The notes beneath the pieces were generated by a model that saw nothing but the letters and a program-made list of their open reading frames with translations, was not told the DNA's origin and searched no databases. A stretch of 41,955 nt of DNA from Jiangella muralis (GTDB taxonomy: Bacteria > Actinomycetota > Actinomycetes > Jiangellales > Jiangellaceae). The stretch lies in the NCBI RefSeq assembly GCF_001270745.1, contig NZ_LFXL01000054.1, forward strand, positions 1 to 41,955, written 5' to 3'. A program made the position numbers and the translations under genes. Shown one piece after another: positions 1 through 8,258 of this stretch (position 1 is the first letter of the stretch; every line of letters begins with the position of its first letter).

Positions 1-3
1 GGA

Positions 4-24
4 GTCATAGCGGGGTTCTATGAC
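4..24. repeat. Inverted repeat over a candidate start codon
   Basis: GTCATAG (4-10) and CTATGAC (18-24) are perfect 7-bp arms around the loop CGGGGTT. In RNA the hairpin would hold the G-rich candidate ribosome site in its loop and the ATG at 20 in its right arm. It could equally be a DNA operator or the end of an upstream gene's terminator. Confidence 0.4.
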
Positions 25-97
25 GACTGACGAGAACGCAGCGAGGCGCCGCCTGGACGCCGCTCGCTACGGCCGAGACTTGGGAGACACGCCCTAG
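20..97 (+). CDS. Possible 25-residue small ORF
   Basis: An ATG ORF of 25 codons (begins MTTDENAARRR, ends GDTP, stop TAG) has a GGGG stretch about 5 nt upstream of its start. About 80% of its third positions are G or C, which fits the genome but is weak evidence over so few codons. It converges on the DUF1801 gene, overlapping its last 4 bases. Its start codon lies inside a perfect 7-bp inverted repeat. I recognise no family. It could be a real small protein, a gene remnant or chance. Confidence 0.25.
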   Translation: MTTDENAARRRLDAARYGRDLGDTP

Positions 98-537
98 GAC
101 AAGCCGGAGGCCTTCTTCACCAGCGAGATCAGCAGCTTCTCGTCCTCGGGCGTGAGCCGGGTGATGCCGAAGGCGGTGGGCCACATGGTGCCGTTGTCGA
201 GCCGCTGCGCCTCGTTGAAGCCGAACGTCGCGTACTCGGTGCCGAACTTGGCCGCGGCCTGGAAGAAGCAGATGACCTTGCCGTCCTTGGCGTAGGCGGG
301 CTGCCCGTACCACGTGCGCGGCGTCAGCTCGGGCACCTCGGTGCTGATCAGCTCGTGCAGCCGCTCGGCGAGGGCCCGGTCATCGTCGGGCATCTCGGCG
401 ATCTTCTCCAGCAGGTCCGCCTCGGGGTCGGCCTTGGACTTCTTGCCCTTCTTGAGCTCCTTGGCCCGCTCCTTCATCGCGGCCCGCTCGGCCTCGTCGA
501 ACCCCTCGTACGTGCCGCCGGTCTGCTGCGTATTCAT
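94..537 (-). CDS. DUF1801 domain protein (YdhG-like)
   Basis: A 147-residue cytoplasmic protein whose C-terminal half looks like DUF1801 (SCP2-like fold, YdhG/iron-chaperone-like group). The WYGQPAYAKDGKVICFF stretch followed by a FGF segment is typical. The N-terminal 45 residues are rich in Lys and Glu (KERAKELKKGKKSKAD). The start at 537 is chosen because GGAGGAG lies about 10 nt upstream on the minus strand. A longer GTG start at 576 would have its GGAG overlapping the start codon. The gene diverges from the MMPL exporter across a 166-bp gap. Its biochemical function is unknown, and the iron-chaperone label of some relatives should not be carried over. Confidence 0.8.
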   Translation of the reverse strand: MNTQQTGGTYEGFDEAERAAMKERAKELKKGKKSKADPEADLLEKIAEMPDDDRALAERLHELISTEVPELTPRTWYGQPAYAKDGKVICFFQAAAKFGTEYATFGFNEAQRLDNGTMWPTAFGITRLTPEDEKLLISLVKKASGLS

Positions 538-703
538 CTCTGAAGACTCCTCCCCGTGGGTGAGCTGCTCTGACACCTCCAGGCTAGGGAGCGGGCCGGG
601 CCGCGGCTTCTCGAAACCTGATCGGTTCTTGTGCTCTCGTCAATCTGACAGTTACTCTCAGAAAGTAGGAACGTTCTAAGACGAGTGACTGTCGGAGGCT
701 GTC

Positions 704-2899
704 GTGGCAACCCTGCTCTACCGGATCGGGCGGTTCTCGTACCGGAGCCGCCGCCTGGTCGGAGCCGTCTGGCTGGCGGTGATCGCGCTGGCCGGAGTGG
801 CCGCCGCGACGTTGTCCAGCCCGACGGCGGACTCGTTCGCGATCCCGGGCACCGAGTCGCAGGAGGCGTTCGACCTGCTGCAGGAGCGCTTCCCCGGCTC
901 GTCGCCGGACGGCGCGGCGGCGCGGCTGGTGTTCGCGGCGCCCGACGGCGGGGCCGTCACCGACCCGGACCACCAGCGGGCCATCGCCGCTGCCGTCGCG
1001 GAGATCGAGGCGGGGCCGCAGGTGGCCGGCGTGGCCGACCCGTTCACGTCCGGCCTGGTGTCAGAGGACGGCCGCATCGCGCTGGCCGAGGTCACCTACA
1101 CCGTCGACTTCCTCTCGATGGAGGCGCAGACCCGCGAGACGCTCGAGCACGCCGTCGAGACCGCCGGCGAGTCCGGCCTGCGGGTCGAGGTGGCCGGCAC
1201 CGCGGCCGAGCCGGAGCCGGAACTGGGCAGTGAGCTGCTCGGCATCGCCGTCGCCGCGCTGGTGCTGGTCCTGACGTTCGGGTCGCTGCTCGCGGCCGGC
1301 ATGCCGCTGCTGACCGGTGTCATCGGGGTGGGCGTCGGCGTCGCGCTGGTCACGGCGGCCACGTCGTTCGTCGACCTCAGCACGATCACGCCGATCCTCG
1401 CCACCATGCTCGGGCTGGCCGTCGGCATCGACTACGCGCTGTCCATCGCCTCGCGGTACCGGCACGAACTGGCCACCGGCCTGCCCGGCGACGAAGCGGC
1501 CGGCAAGGCCATCGGCACCGCCGGCACCGCGGTCGTGTTCGCCGGACTCACCGTCGTGATCGCGCTGGCCGGGCTGTCGGTCGTCGGTATCCCCATGCTG
1601 ACGGAGATGGGCCTGGCCGCCGCGCTCACCGTCGCGATCGCCGTCGTCATCGCGCTCACCCTGCTGCCGGCGCTGTTCGGGTTCGCCGGACGGCGGATGC
1701 TGGCGCGGCTGCCTGCGCTGCGGTCGCGGGCCACCGACCCGGAGGACGACGACGCGCCGCGGCTGAGCCGGCGGTGGGCCGGGGTCGTCACCCGGCACCC
1801 GGTGGTGGCGCTGACGGCGAGCGTCGCCGGCCTCGCGGTGCTCGCGCTGCCGGTGCTGGACGCCCGGTTCGGCCTGCCCGACGAGGGCACCTACCCGGCC
1901 GGCACCAGCCAGCGGCAGGCCTACGACCTCACCGTCGAGGGGTTCGGTCCGGGCTTCAACGGCCCGCTCATGGTGATCGTCGACGGCGAGGGCGCCGAGG
2001 CCGCGGCCGCCGAGGTCGTCGAGGGACTGCAAGGGCTGGACGGCATCGCGATGGTCGCGCCGCCGGAGGTGGACGAGACCGGCCGGACCGCCGTCGTCAC
2101 CGTCGTCCCCGCCGGCGGCCCGTCCAGCCCGGAGACCGAGCGGCTGGTCGAGGCGATCCGCGCCGAACTGGCCGGGCCCGGCGCGCCCGCCGGGACGAGC
2201 GTCCTCGTCACCGGGCTGACCGCGCTGTACATCGACTTCTCCGAGCGGATGTCACAGGCGCTGCTGCCGTACCTGCTGGTCGTCGTCGGCCTGTCGTTCC
2301 TGCTGCTGATGCTGGCGTTCCGGTCGCTGGTGGTGCCGGTCAAGGCGACGCTCGGGTTCCTGCTGACGATGGCGGCGACGTTCGGCGCGATGGTCGCGGC
2401 GTTCCAGTGGGGCTGGCTCACCGGCCTCGGTATCGACGAGGTCGGCATGATCAACAGCATGCTGCCGATCATGGTCGTCGGCATCGTGTTCGGCCTGGCC
2501 ATGGACTACGAGGTGTTCCTGGTGACGCGGATGCGCGAGGCGTACGTGCACGGCGAGCCGGCCGTCCGCGCCGTCACGACCGGGTTCGGCCACGGCGCGC
2601 GGGTGGTCGCCGCGGCGGCGATCATCATGATCAGCGTGTTCGGCGGGTTCGTGCTGAACGAGGCGGCCGACATCAGGCAGCTGGGGTTCGCCCTGGCCGT
2701 CGCGATCGCCGTCGACGCGTTCGTGGTGCGCATGACCATGGTGCCGGCGGTGCTGGCACTGGTCGGCGACCACGCGTGGTGGCTGCCGCGCTGGCTGGAC
2801 CGGCTGCTGCCGAACGTCGACATCGAGGGCGCCCGGCTCACCGACGCGCTGGCCGATCAGAACCGCCAGCGGGTCGCCGTCAGCCCGTCGACGCCGTAG
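704..2899 (+). CDS. MMPL/RND-family exporter
   Basis: A 731-residue integral membrane transporter of the MMPL branch of the RND superfamily, probably driven by proton motive force and exporting lipids or drugs. The two-fold RND repeat is visible. An N-terminal membrane helix (about residues 18-38) is followed by an extracytoplasmic domain, a block of about five helices, then a second helix, second domain and second block. The family signatures GIDYALSIASRYRHEL (first half) and AMDYEVFLVTRMREAY (second half) both carry the conserved Asp-Tyr pair. The GTG start has GGAGG 6 nt upstream. The last 43 bp overlap the convergent PPOX gene. The substrate cannot be read from sequence, and this resembles the YdfJ-like group rather than mycolate-specific MmpL3. 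Confidence 0.9.
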   Translation: MATLLYRIGRFSYRSRRLVGAVWLAVIALAGVAAATLSSPTADSFAIPGTESQEAFDLLQERFPGSSPDGAAARLVFAAPDGGAVTDPDHQRAIAAAVAEIEAGPQVAGVADPFTSGLVSEDGRIALAEVTYTVDFLSMEAQTRETLEHAVETAGESGLRVEVAGTAAEPEPELGSELLGIAVAALVLVLTFGSLLAAGMPLLTGVIGVGVGVALVTAATSFVDLSTITPILATMLGLAVGIDYALSIASRYRHELATGLPGDEAAGKAIGTAGTAVVFAGLTVVIALAGLSVVGIPMLTEMGLAAALTVAIAVVIALTLLPALFGFAGRRMLARLPALRSRATDPEDDDAPRLSRRWAGVVTRHPVVALTASVAGLAVLALPVLDARFGLPDEGTYPAGTSQRQAYDLTVEGFGPGFNGPLMVIVDGEGAEAAAAEVVEGLQGLDGIAMVAPPEVDETGRTAVVTVVPAGGPSSPETERLVEAIRAELAGPGAPAGTSVLVTGLTALYIDFSERMSQALLPYLLVVVGLSFLLLMLAFRSLVVPVKATLGFLLTMAATFGAMVAAFQWGWLTGLGIDEVGMINSMLPIMVVGIVFGLAMDYEVFLVTRMREAYVHGEPAVRAVTTGFGHGARVVAAAAIIMISVFGGFVLNEAADIRQLGFALAVAIAVDAFVVRMTMVPAVLALVGDHAWWLPRWLDRLLPNVDIEGARLTDALADQNRQRVAVSPSTP

Positions 2900-3366
2900 C
2901 CGAACCCCTTCACCGGGGTGATCTCGAAGAACGCGTACTCCGGCGAGCCGGGCAGCGAGTCGTCGAACACCCGGCCGTCGCGCAGCCCGAACCGCCAGTC
3001 GTACTTCGCGGCGAACGCGGCGGCGACGGGCTGCTGGCCGGCCGGTTCGGTGACGTGGCGGGCGGCGCACTCCAGCACGAGGTCGCCGCCGTCCGTCGCC
3101 GCCGTGACGACGCAGCTGCCGGTACGGAGCAGGTTGCGGCCCTTCACCGAGCCCGGCCGCGTGCTGACGGCGAGCGTGCCATCGAGCCAGACCCCGAGCA
3201 CCGGCATCACGTGCGGCCGGCCGTCCGCCCGCTCCGTCGCCAGCCAGTACTTTCCGACGGCGGCCAGCTGCTCGGCGGCGGCCGGCCAGGGCAGCAGGTC
3301 GGCCTCGTCGGTGCTCATCGGCGTGGCGTCCTCGGGGCGGAACAGCAGTTCGGTGGTCGGGCTCAT
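2857..3366 (-). CDS. Pyridoxamine 5'-phosphate oxidase-like (PPOX) protein
   Basis: A 169-residue protein with a split-barrel flavin-binding fold of the PPOX type. The segment YWLATERADGRPHVMPVLGVW is the usual first strand pair, followed by GRNLLRTGSCVVTA and a C-terminal KGFGYGVDGLTATRWRF end typical of actinobacterial members. It probably binds FMN or F420 and reduces or oxidises a small molecule. The start at 3366 has GGAG 6 nt upstream. The gene diverges from an HxlR regulator across 81 bp, which suggests it is a regulated target. Its 3' end overlaps the MMPL gene by 43 bp. Confidence 0.85.
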   Translation of the reverse strand: MSPTTELLFRPEDATPMSTDEADLLPWPAAAEQLAAVGKYWLATERADGRPHVMPVLGVWLDGTLAVSTRPGSVKGRNLLRTGSCVVTAATDGGDLVLECAARHVTEPAGQQPVAAAFAAKYDWRFGLRDGRVFDDSLPGSPEYAFFEITPVKGFGYGVDGLTATRWRF

Positions 3367-3383
3367 GGCGCTCCTCGGTCGTG

Positions 3384-3427
3384 AGTTCCTTGAAGGGACG
3401 GACGCTAACGTAGTAAGTTCCCTCAAG
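3384..3427. promoter_or_regulatory. Candidate HxlR operator: two direct repeats
   Basis: AGTTCCTTGAAG (3384-3395) and AGTTCCCTCAAG (3416-3427) match at 10 of 12 positions. They start exactly 32 bp apart, about three helical turns, in the 81-bp gap between the PPOX gene and the HxlR gene. HxlR proteins often bind the gap next to their own gene as dimers, so this is a good candidate site. No footprint is known for it. Confidence 0.5.
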
Positions 3428-3447
3428 CAACTGACTCGGGAGGCAGG

Positions 3448-3900
3448 ATGCAGCGCACCGACTTCGGCGACATGGCCTGCTCCATCGCGCGGACGCTGGC
3501 CGTCGCGGGCGAGCCATGGTCGCCGCTGATCATCCGCGACGTATGGGTCGGGCTGCGCCGCTTCGACGAGTTGCAGCGCGACCTCGGCATCTCCCGCAAG
3601 GTGCTCACCGAGCGGCTGGCCTGGCTGGTCGGGCAAGGCGTGCTGGAGCGTCATCAGTATTCCGTCCGGCCGCCGCGGCACGAGTACGCGCTCACGCCGA
3701 AAGGGCTGGAGCTGACCGAGGTGCTGATGGCGATCACCGCCTGGGGCGACCGCTGGACGGCGGGCGAGGCGGGGCCACCGGTGCTGCTGCGGCACCGCGG
3801 CTGCGGCGAGCACGTGCACGCCGAGGTGCGCTGCTCGCATTGCGGCGAGCCGCTGCACGGCGACGACGTCGAGGTGGAACCAGGTCCCGGCGCGCGTTAG
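3448..3900 (+). CDS. HxlR-family transcriptional regulator with C-terminal zinc-like motif
   Basis: A 150-residue winged-helix regulator of the HxlR/MarR-like family. The segment [25 protein letters not shown] and the wing segment [19 protein letters not shown] are diagnostic. The core ends near residue 110. A tail with Cys-Gly-Glu-His-x-His and Cys-Ser-His-Cys-Gly-Glu follows and could bind zinc, an addition seen in some actinobacterial members. GGGAGG lies 6 nt before the ATG. It is divergent from the PPOX gene and convergent with kbl, overlapping it by 4 bp. It probably senses a reactive or electrophilic compound, but the inducer is unknown. Confidence 0.88.
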   Translation: MQRTDFGDMACSIARTLAVAGEPWSPLIIRDVWVGLRRFDELQRDLGISRKVLTERLAWLVGQGVLERHQYSVRPPRHEYALTPKGLELTEVLMAITAWGDRWTAGEAGPPVLLRHRGCGEHVHAEVRCSHCGEPLHGDDVEVEPGPGAR

Positions 3901-5078
3901 CCGAGCGCGTCGCGGGCGCGGGTGAACGCCTGGGTGGCCTCGCGCAGGTCGTCGATGGTGTGTGCGGCCGACACCTGGGTGCGGATGCGGGCCGCGCCGT
4001 GCGGGACCACCGGGTAGCTGAAGCTGACCGCGTACACCCCCTCGGCGAACAGCAGCTCCGACAGCCGGGCGGCCCGCGACGCGTCGCCGATCATCACCGG
4101 GACGATCGGGTGGGTGCCGGGCAGCACGTCGAAGCCGAGCGCCGTCATCTCGGCCCGGAAGAACTCAGTGTTCTCGCGCAGCCTCGCCCGCAGCTCACCG
4201 CCGGAGACCAGCCGCTCGAGCACCGCCGACGCCGCCGCGACGATGGACGGCGCGACCGAGTTGGAGAACAGGTACGGGCGCGAGCGCTGCCGCAGGTACT
4301 CGACGATCTCCGCCCGGCCGGACGTGTAGCCGCCGCTGGCCCCGCCGAGCGCCTTGCCGAGCGTGCCGGTGACGATGTCGACGCGGTCGCGCACCCCGAA
4401 GTGGTCGGGCGTGCCGCCGCCGTGCTCGCCGATGAACCCGACCGCGTGCGAGTCGTCGACCATGACCAGCGCGTCGTACTGCTCGGCCAGGTCGCAGATG
4501 CGGTCCAGCGGCGCGAGGTAGCCGTCCATCGAGAACACGCCGTCGGTGGCGATCAGCCGGAACCGCGCGTCCTGCGCCTCCTTCAGCCGCGCCTCCAGCT
4601 CACCCAGGTCGGCGTTGGCGTAGCGCAGCCGGCGCGCCTTCGACAGCCGGATGCCGTCGATGATGCTGGCGTGGTTGAGTGCGTCGGAGATGACGGCGTC
4701 GTCGGGGCCGAGCAGCGTCTCGAACAGGCCGCCGTTGGCGTCGAAGCAGGAGCCGTACAGGATGGTGTCCTCGGTGCCGAGGAACTCGGAGATGCCGCGC
4801 TCCAGCTCGGTGTGGATGGTCTGCGTGCCGCAGATGAACCGCACCGACGCCATGCCGAAGCCCCACTCGTCGAGGCCGCGCTTGGCCGCCTCGATCAGCC
4901 CGGGGTCGTCGGCCAGGCCGAGGTAGTTGTTGGCGCACAGGTTGAGGACGCTGCGGCCGTCGGCCAGCGTGACCCGGGCGCTCTGCGGGCTGCCGATGAC
5001 GTGCTCGGGCTTGTAGAGCCCTGCCTCGCGGATCTCGTCGAGGTTCGTGCGCAGCTGGTCGCGCATCGCTCCGTACAT
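3897..5078 (-). CDS. kbl: Glycine C-acetyltransferase (2-amino-3-ketobutyrate CoA ligase)
   Basis: A 393-residue PLP enzyme of the alpha-oxoamine synthase family. It cleaves 2-amino-3-ketobutyrate with CoA to glycine and acetyl-CoA, the second step of threonine catabolism. The PLP lysine is Lys242 in [14 protein letters not shown]. Asp208 and His211 of [14 protein letters not shown] contact the cofactor ring. [14 protein letters not shown] near residue 45-60 is the usual N-terminal signature, and the length matches bacterial Kbl. The start at 5078 has AAGGAGG upstream. It lies 14 bp downstream of tdh on the same strand, so the two are an operon in pathway order. Confidence 0.96.
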   Translation of the reverse strand: MYGAMRDQLRTNLDEIREAGLYKPEHVIGSPQSARVTLADGRSVLNLCANNYLGLADDPGLIEAAKRGLDEWGFGMASVRFICGTQTIHTELERGISEFLGTEDTILYGSCFDANGGLFETLLGPDDAVISDALNHASIIDGIRLSKARRLRYANADLGELEARLKEAQDARFRLIATDGVFSMDGYLAPLDRICDLAEQYDALVMVDDSHAVGFIGEHGGGTPDHFGVRDRVDIVTGTLGKALGGASGGYTSGRAEIVEYLRQRSRPYLFSNSVAPSIVAAASAVLERLVSGGELRARLRENTEFFRAEMTALGFDVLPGTHPIVPVMIGDASRAARLSELLFAEGVYAVSFSYPVVPHGAARIRTQVSAAHTIDDLREATQAFTRARDALG

Positions 5079-5092
5079 CGCGTCCTCCTTGG

Positions 5093-6124
5093 TTACCGCT
5101 GCGCCCACTCGATGATGACCTTGCCGCTGTGCCCGCTGGCCGCCGCCTCGAACGCCGCCTCGTGCTGGTCGCTCGCGAACCGGTGCGTGACGACGCGCGA
5201 GATGTCGACGCCGGCGGCGACCAGGACGGACGCCTGGTACCACGTCTCGTACATCTCCCGGCCGTAGATGCCGCTGATGGTGATCATGCGCAGCACGATG
5301 CGGGACCAGTCGACGCTGCTCTCCTTCGACGGCAGGCCGAGCATGGCGATGCGCCCGCCGTTGGCCATGCCCTCGATCATGTCGTGCAGCGCGATCGGGT
5401 CGCCCGACATCTCCATGCCGACGTCGAACCCCTCGGCCATGCCCAGCCGCTGCCGCACTTCCTCCAGCGTCGTCGACCGGACGTCGACGGTGGTGCCCGC
5501 GCCCAGGCGCCCGGCCAGCTCGAGGCGGTACGGGTTGACGTCGGTGAGCACGACGTTGCGGGCGCCGGCGTGCCGGGCGACGAGGGCGGCCATGATGCCG
5601 ATCGGCCCGGCGCCGGCCACCAGCACGTCCTCGCCGTGCACCGGGAACTTCAGCGCGGTGTGGACGGCGTTGCCGAACGGGTCGAAGATCGCCGCGGCGT
5701 CGAGGTCGATGCCGTCGGGATGCCGCCACAGGTTGCCGGCCGGCATGACGATGTACTCGGCGAACGCGCCGTCGCGGTTGACGCCGATGCCCTCGGTGTT
5801 CGGGCACAGGTGCCGCTGCCCGGCGCGGCAGTGCCGGCAGCGCTCGCACACGATGTGCCCCTCGCCGCTGACGAGGTCGCCCACCTGGACGCCGCGGCTG
5901 CCGGGGCCGACCTCGACCACCTCGCCGACGAACTCGTGCCCGACGATCAGCGGCGGGCGGATGTTCGCCTGCGCCCACGGATCCCAGTTCACGATGTGCA
6001 GATCGGTGCCGCAGATGCCGGTGCGCAGAACCCGGACCAGCGCCTCGCCCGCACCGGCCGCCGGCATCGGGACGTCCGCCAGTTCCAGCCCGGCGCCGGC
6101 TGCGACCTTGACCAGTGCTCTCAC
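5093..6124 (-). CDS. tdh: L-threonine 3-dehydrogenase
   Basis: A 343-residue zinc medium-chain dehydrogenase that oxidises L-threonine to 2-amino-3-ketobutyrate with NAD. Catalytic zinc ligands are Cys38, His63 and Glu64. The structural zinc cysteines are 93, 96, 99 and 107 ([15 protein letters not shown]). These are the same numbers as in E. coli Tdh when the GTG at 6124 is taken as start ([10 protein letters not shown]). [22 protein letters not shown] is the nucleotide-binding turn. A longer GTG start at 6166 has no ribosome site. A TACGCT box 7 nt before 6124 suggests a leaderless transcript. It diverges from the NAD(P)-binding gene at 6199. Confidence 0.95.
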   Translation of the reverse strand: MRALVKVAAGAGLELADVPMPAAGAGEALVRVLRTGICGTDLHIVNWDPWAQANIRPPLIVGHEFVGEVVEVGPGSRGVQVGDLVSGEGHIVCERCRHCRAGQRHLCPNTEGIGVNRDGAFAEYIVMPAGNLWRHPDGIDLDAAAIFDPFGNAVHTALKFPVHGEDVLVAGAGPIGIMAALVARHAGARNVVLTDVNPYRLELAGRLGAGTTVDVRSTTLEEVRQRLGMAEGFDVGMEMSGDPIALHDMIEGMANGGRIAMLGLPSKESSVDWSRIVLRMITISGIYGREMYETWYQASVLVAAGVDISRVVTHRFASDQHEAAFEAAASGHSGKVIIEWAQR

Positions 6125-6131
6125 CCGCGCG

Positions 6132-6137
6132 AGCGTA
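6132..6137 (-). promoter_or_regulatory. Candidate -10 box of tdh-kbl (leaderless)
   Basis: On the minus strand TACGCT (TANNNT) ends exactly 7 nt before the GTG start of tdh, which puts the expected transcript start on the start codon. The same geometry recurs at 6186-6191, 6886-6891 and 19675-19680. No convincing -35 box is seen, as is common in actinobacteria. Confidence 0.5.
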
Positions 6138-6185
6138 ACCCACCTGGTTAGAGGGCTTGCGTCCACCCCGTGAGACGACGTCGGC

Positions 6186-6191
6186 TAAGGT
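6186..6191 (+). promoter_or_regulatory. Candidate -10 box (leaderless) of the NAD(P)-binding protein gene
   Basis: TAAGGT lies 7 nt before the ATG at 6199. There is no Shine-Dalgarno sequence between them, so the message is probably leaderless. It shares a 74-bp divergent gap with the tdh promoter. Confidence 0.5.
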
Positions 6192-6198
6192 ACGGCCA

Positions 6199-6855
6199 AT
6201 GCAGGTGGTCATCGCTGGCGGACACGGGCAGATCGCGCTCCGGCTGGAACGGCTGCTCACCATGCGCGGTGACACCGCGGTGGGCCTCATCCGCAATCCC
6301 GAGCAGGCCGGCGACCTCGCGTCGAACGGCGCCACGGCGGTCGTCGTCGATCTGGAGACGGCGACGGTGGACGAACTGGCCGCCGAGGTGCGCGGCGCCG
6401 ACGCCGTCGTGTTCGCGGCCGGCGCCGGGCCGGGCAGCGGCACGGCCCGCAAGGACACCGTCGACCGCGGCGCGGCGGCACTGCTGGCCGACGCCGCCGA
6501 GCTGGCCGGGGTGCGGCGCTACCTGCTGGTGTCGTCGATGGGCGCCACCACGGCGGCACCGGCCGACCCCGACGACGTGTTCCAGGTCTACCTGACGGCC
6601 AAGGGCGAGAGCGAGGCCGACCTGCGCCGGCGCGACCTCGACTGGACGGTGCTGCGGCCCGGCGGCCTGACGAACGACGCCGGCAGCGGGACGGTGCGGC
6701 TGGCGCGGTCGGTCCCACGCGGCCGGGTCAGCCGCGACGACGTCGCCGCCGTGCTGCTGGCGCTGCTGGACGAACCGGGCACGGCGCGGCTGACGCTGGA
6801 GCTGGTCGGCGGCGACGTCCCGGTCGCCGACGCGGTGCGGCGCCAGGCGGGCTGA
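6199..6855 (+). CDS. NAD(P)-binding atypical short-chain dehydrogenase (NmrA/BVR-B-like)
   Basis: A 218-residue Rossmann protein. [20 protein letters not shown] is the N-terminal nucleotide loop (GGHGQIA, a variant of GxxGxxG). [12 protein letters not shown] and [11 protein letters not shown] are the later strand ends. There is no YxxxK catalytic pair in the usual place, which is the pattern of atypical NmrA/YwnB-like SDRs that act as redox sensors or reductases of unknown substrate. The start at 6199 gives the canonical N-terminus. Upstream GTG starts lack a ribosome site, and a TAAGGT box sits 7 nt away. It stands alone between tdh and the APS kinase gene. Confidence 0.85.
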   Translation: MQVVIAGGHGQIALRLERLLTMRGDTAVGLIRNPEQAGDLASNGATAVVVDLETATVDELAAEVRGADAVVFAAGAGPGSGTARKDTVDRGAAALLADAAELAGVRRYLLVSSMGATTAAPADPDDVFQVYLTAKGESEADLRRRDLDWTVLRPGGLTNDAGSGTVRLARSVPRGRVSRDDVAAVLLALLDEPGTARLTLELVGGDVPVADAVRRQAG

Positions 6856-6885
6856 GACGGAGTCGAGGGCGGCCGGCCGGCGGCC

Positions 6886-6891
6886 TAAGCT
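6886..6891 (+). promoter_or_regulatory. Candidate -10 box (leaderless) of the APS kinase gene
   Basis: TAAGCT ends 7 nt before the GTG at 6899, the same spacing and almost the same hexamer as at 6186-6191. No Shine-Dalgarno sequence lies between the box and the start. Confidence 0.5.
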
Positions 6892-6898
6892 GTGCGCC

Positions 6899-8194
6899 GT
6901 GGCCGCCGAACCGACCCCCGGTCCCGCTCTGACCCCCGATCCGATCACCCTCACCATCCTCGAGCTCGCGCTCCTGGGCATCGCCGCGCCCGGGTCCACC
7001 GCACCGCCGCCCGCGGTCGCCGTCGAGCTCGATCCGCCGCCCGGGAAGAAGCCCGCGCCGGGTACCGAGCTGACCGTCACCGACGCCGAGGGCGCGCCGG
7101 TCGCCGTCCTCACCGTCGAGTCCGCGGCCACCCGGAAGCGCCGGCTGACGGTGACGGGGACGGTGCGCCGCGCGCTGCCGGCCACCGACGACGACGAGCC
7201 GCGCGGGGCGTACGCGGGGCTGCGGCGGGCGCCGGGACGGGCGAAGGCGGCCGCCGCCGCCGTCGTCGTGACCCGCGACCCGGTCGACCTGCGCACACTC
7301 GAGGCCGCGACCGCGAAGGCCGGGCAGCCGGTGCTGCTGATCGTGCTGGACGGGCCGCGCGCCGTGCCCGGTCCGGACGCCGCCGACGTCGTCTCCGCGA
7401 CACTGACGCTGCGCGATCGGCTGCGCCGCGACGGCCGCCGGGCCGAGCTGGTCGTCGTCCCGGCGCCCCAGTACGGCGACGACCGCGACGACGAGCTGGC
7501 CGAGCGGATCGCCGTCGCCTACGGCGGCACCCGGGTCGTGCCCGCGCAGCCGCCGTCGCTGCAGGCGCTGCACGACTGGCTCGACGGCACCGCGGCCGAG
7601 CCGGCCGATTGGCCGCCCGCCAGCCGGCACGCCTGGCGGCGGTGGCGGCCGCTGCCGCACGAGCGCGGGCTGGTGCTGTTGTTCACCGGGCTGTCCGGGT
7701 CGGGCAAGTCGACGATCGCGCGGGCCGTCACCGACCGCATCGCCGAGATCGGCACCCGCACCGTCACCCTCCTCGACGGCGACGTGGTGCGGCGCAACCT
7801 CTCCGCCGGGCTCGGGTTCTCCAAGGAGGACCGCGACCGCAACGTCGAGCGCATCGGCTTCGTCGCCGCCGAGATCGCCAGGCACGGCGGCGTCGCGGTG
7901 TGCGCGCCGATCGCCCCGTTCGCCGCGACCCGGGCCCGGGTCCGCGCGCTGGCCCAGGCCCATGGCGACTTCCTGCTGATCCACGTCGCCACCCCGCTGG
8001 CCGAGTGCGAGCGGCGCGACCGCAAGGGCCTCTACGCCCGCGCCCGGGCCGGCGAGATCGCCGAGTTCACCGGCATCTCCAGCCCCTACGAGGAGCCCGG
8101 CGACGCCGACCTCGTGCTCGACACCACCGGCCTGTCGATCACCGCGGCCCGCGACGCCGTCATCACGCTGCTCGACCAGGGCGGACGTCTCTAA
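6899..8194 (+). CDS. cysC: Adenylyl-sulfate kinase fused to a degenerate ATP-sulfurylase-like region
   Basis: A 431-residue protein. The C-terminal half (about 255-431) is a complete APS kinase that phosphorylates adenylyl sulfate to PAPS. It has the P-loop GLSGSGKST near 263-271, LLDGDVVRRNLSAGLGFSKEDR with the DGD motif, the RNVERIGFVAAE helix, and AEFTGISSPYEEP in the lid region. The N-terminal half resembles the PUA-like and catalytic parts of ATP sulfurylase. Where sulfurylases have T-R-N-P-x-H-x-x-H, this protein has TRDPVDLRTLEAA, so the nucleotide-binding histidines are lost. It is probably a kinase with a vestigial or regulatory sulfurylase domain. The gene stands alone with no cysDN nearby, and it could supply PAPS for sulfation. 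Confidence 0.85.
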   Translation: MAAEPTPGPALTPDPITLTILELALLGIAAPGSTAPPPAVAVELDPPPGKKPAPGTELTVTDAEGAPVAVLTVESAATRKRRLTVTGTVRRALPATDDDEPRGAYAGLRRAPGRAKAAAAAVVVTRDPVDLRTLEAATAKAGQPVLLIVLDGPRAVPGPDAADVVSATLTLRDRLRRDGRRAELVVVPAPQYGDDRDDELAERIAVAYGGTRVVPAQPPSLQALHDWLDGTAAEPADWPPASRHAWRRWRPLPHERGLVLLFTGLSGSGKSTIARAVTDRIAEIGTRTVTLLDGDVVRRNLSAGLGFSKEDRDRNVERIGFVAAEIARHGGVAVCAPIAPFAATRARVRALAQAHGDFLLIHVATPLAECERRDRKGLYARARAGEIAEFTGISSPYEEPGDADLVLDTTGLSITAARDAVITLLDQGGRL

Positions 8195-8258
8195 CCCCAT
8201 CCAGGCCACCACGTCCCAGGCAACCGTTCCGCTTCGGCGCGTACCCGGCCGCCGCGCT

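Noticed and set aside
3897-6458. An 853-codon minus-strand ORF spanning kbl and tdh as one protein
   Set aside because: Its C-terminal part is kbl itself, and the upstream part is tdh read out of frame with a low-complexity Arg/Gly pattern. The real kbl has its own strong ribosome site at 5078.
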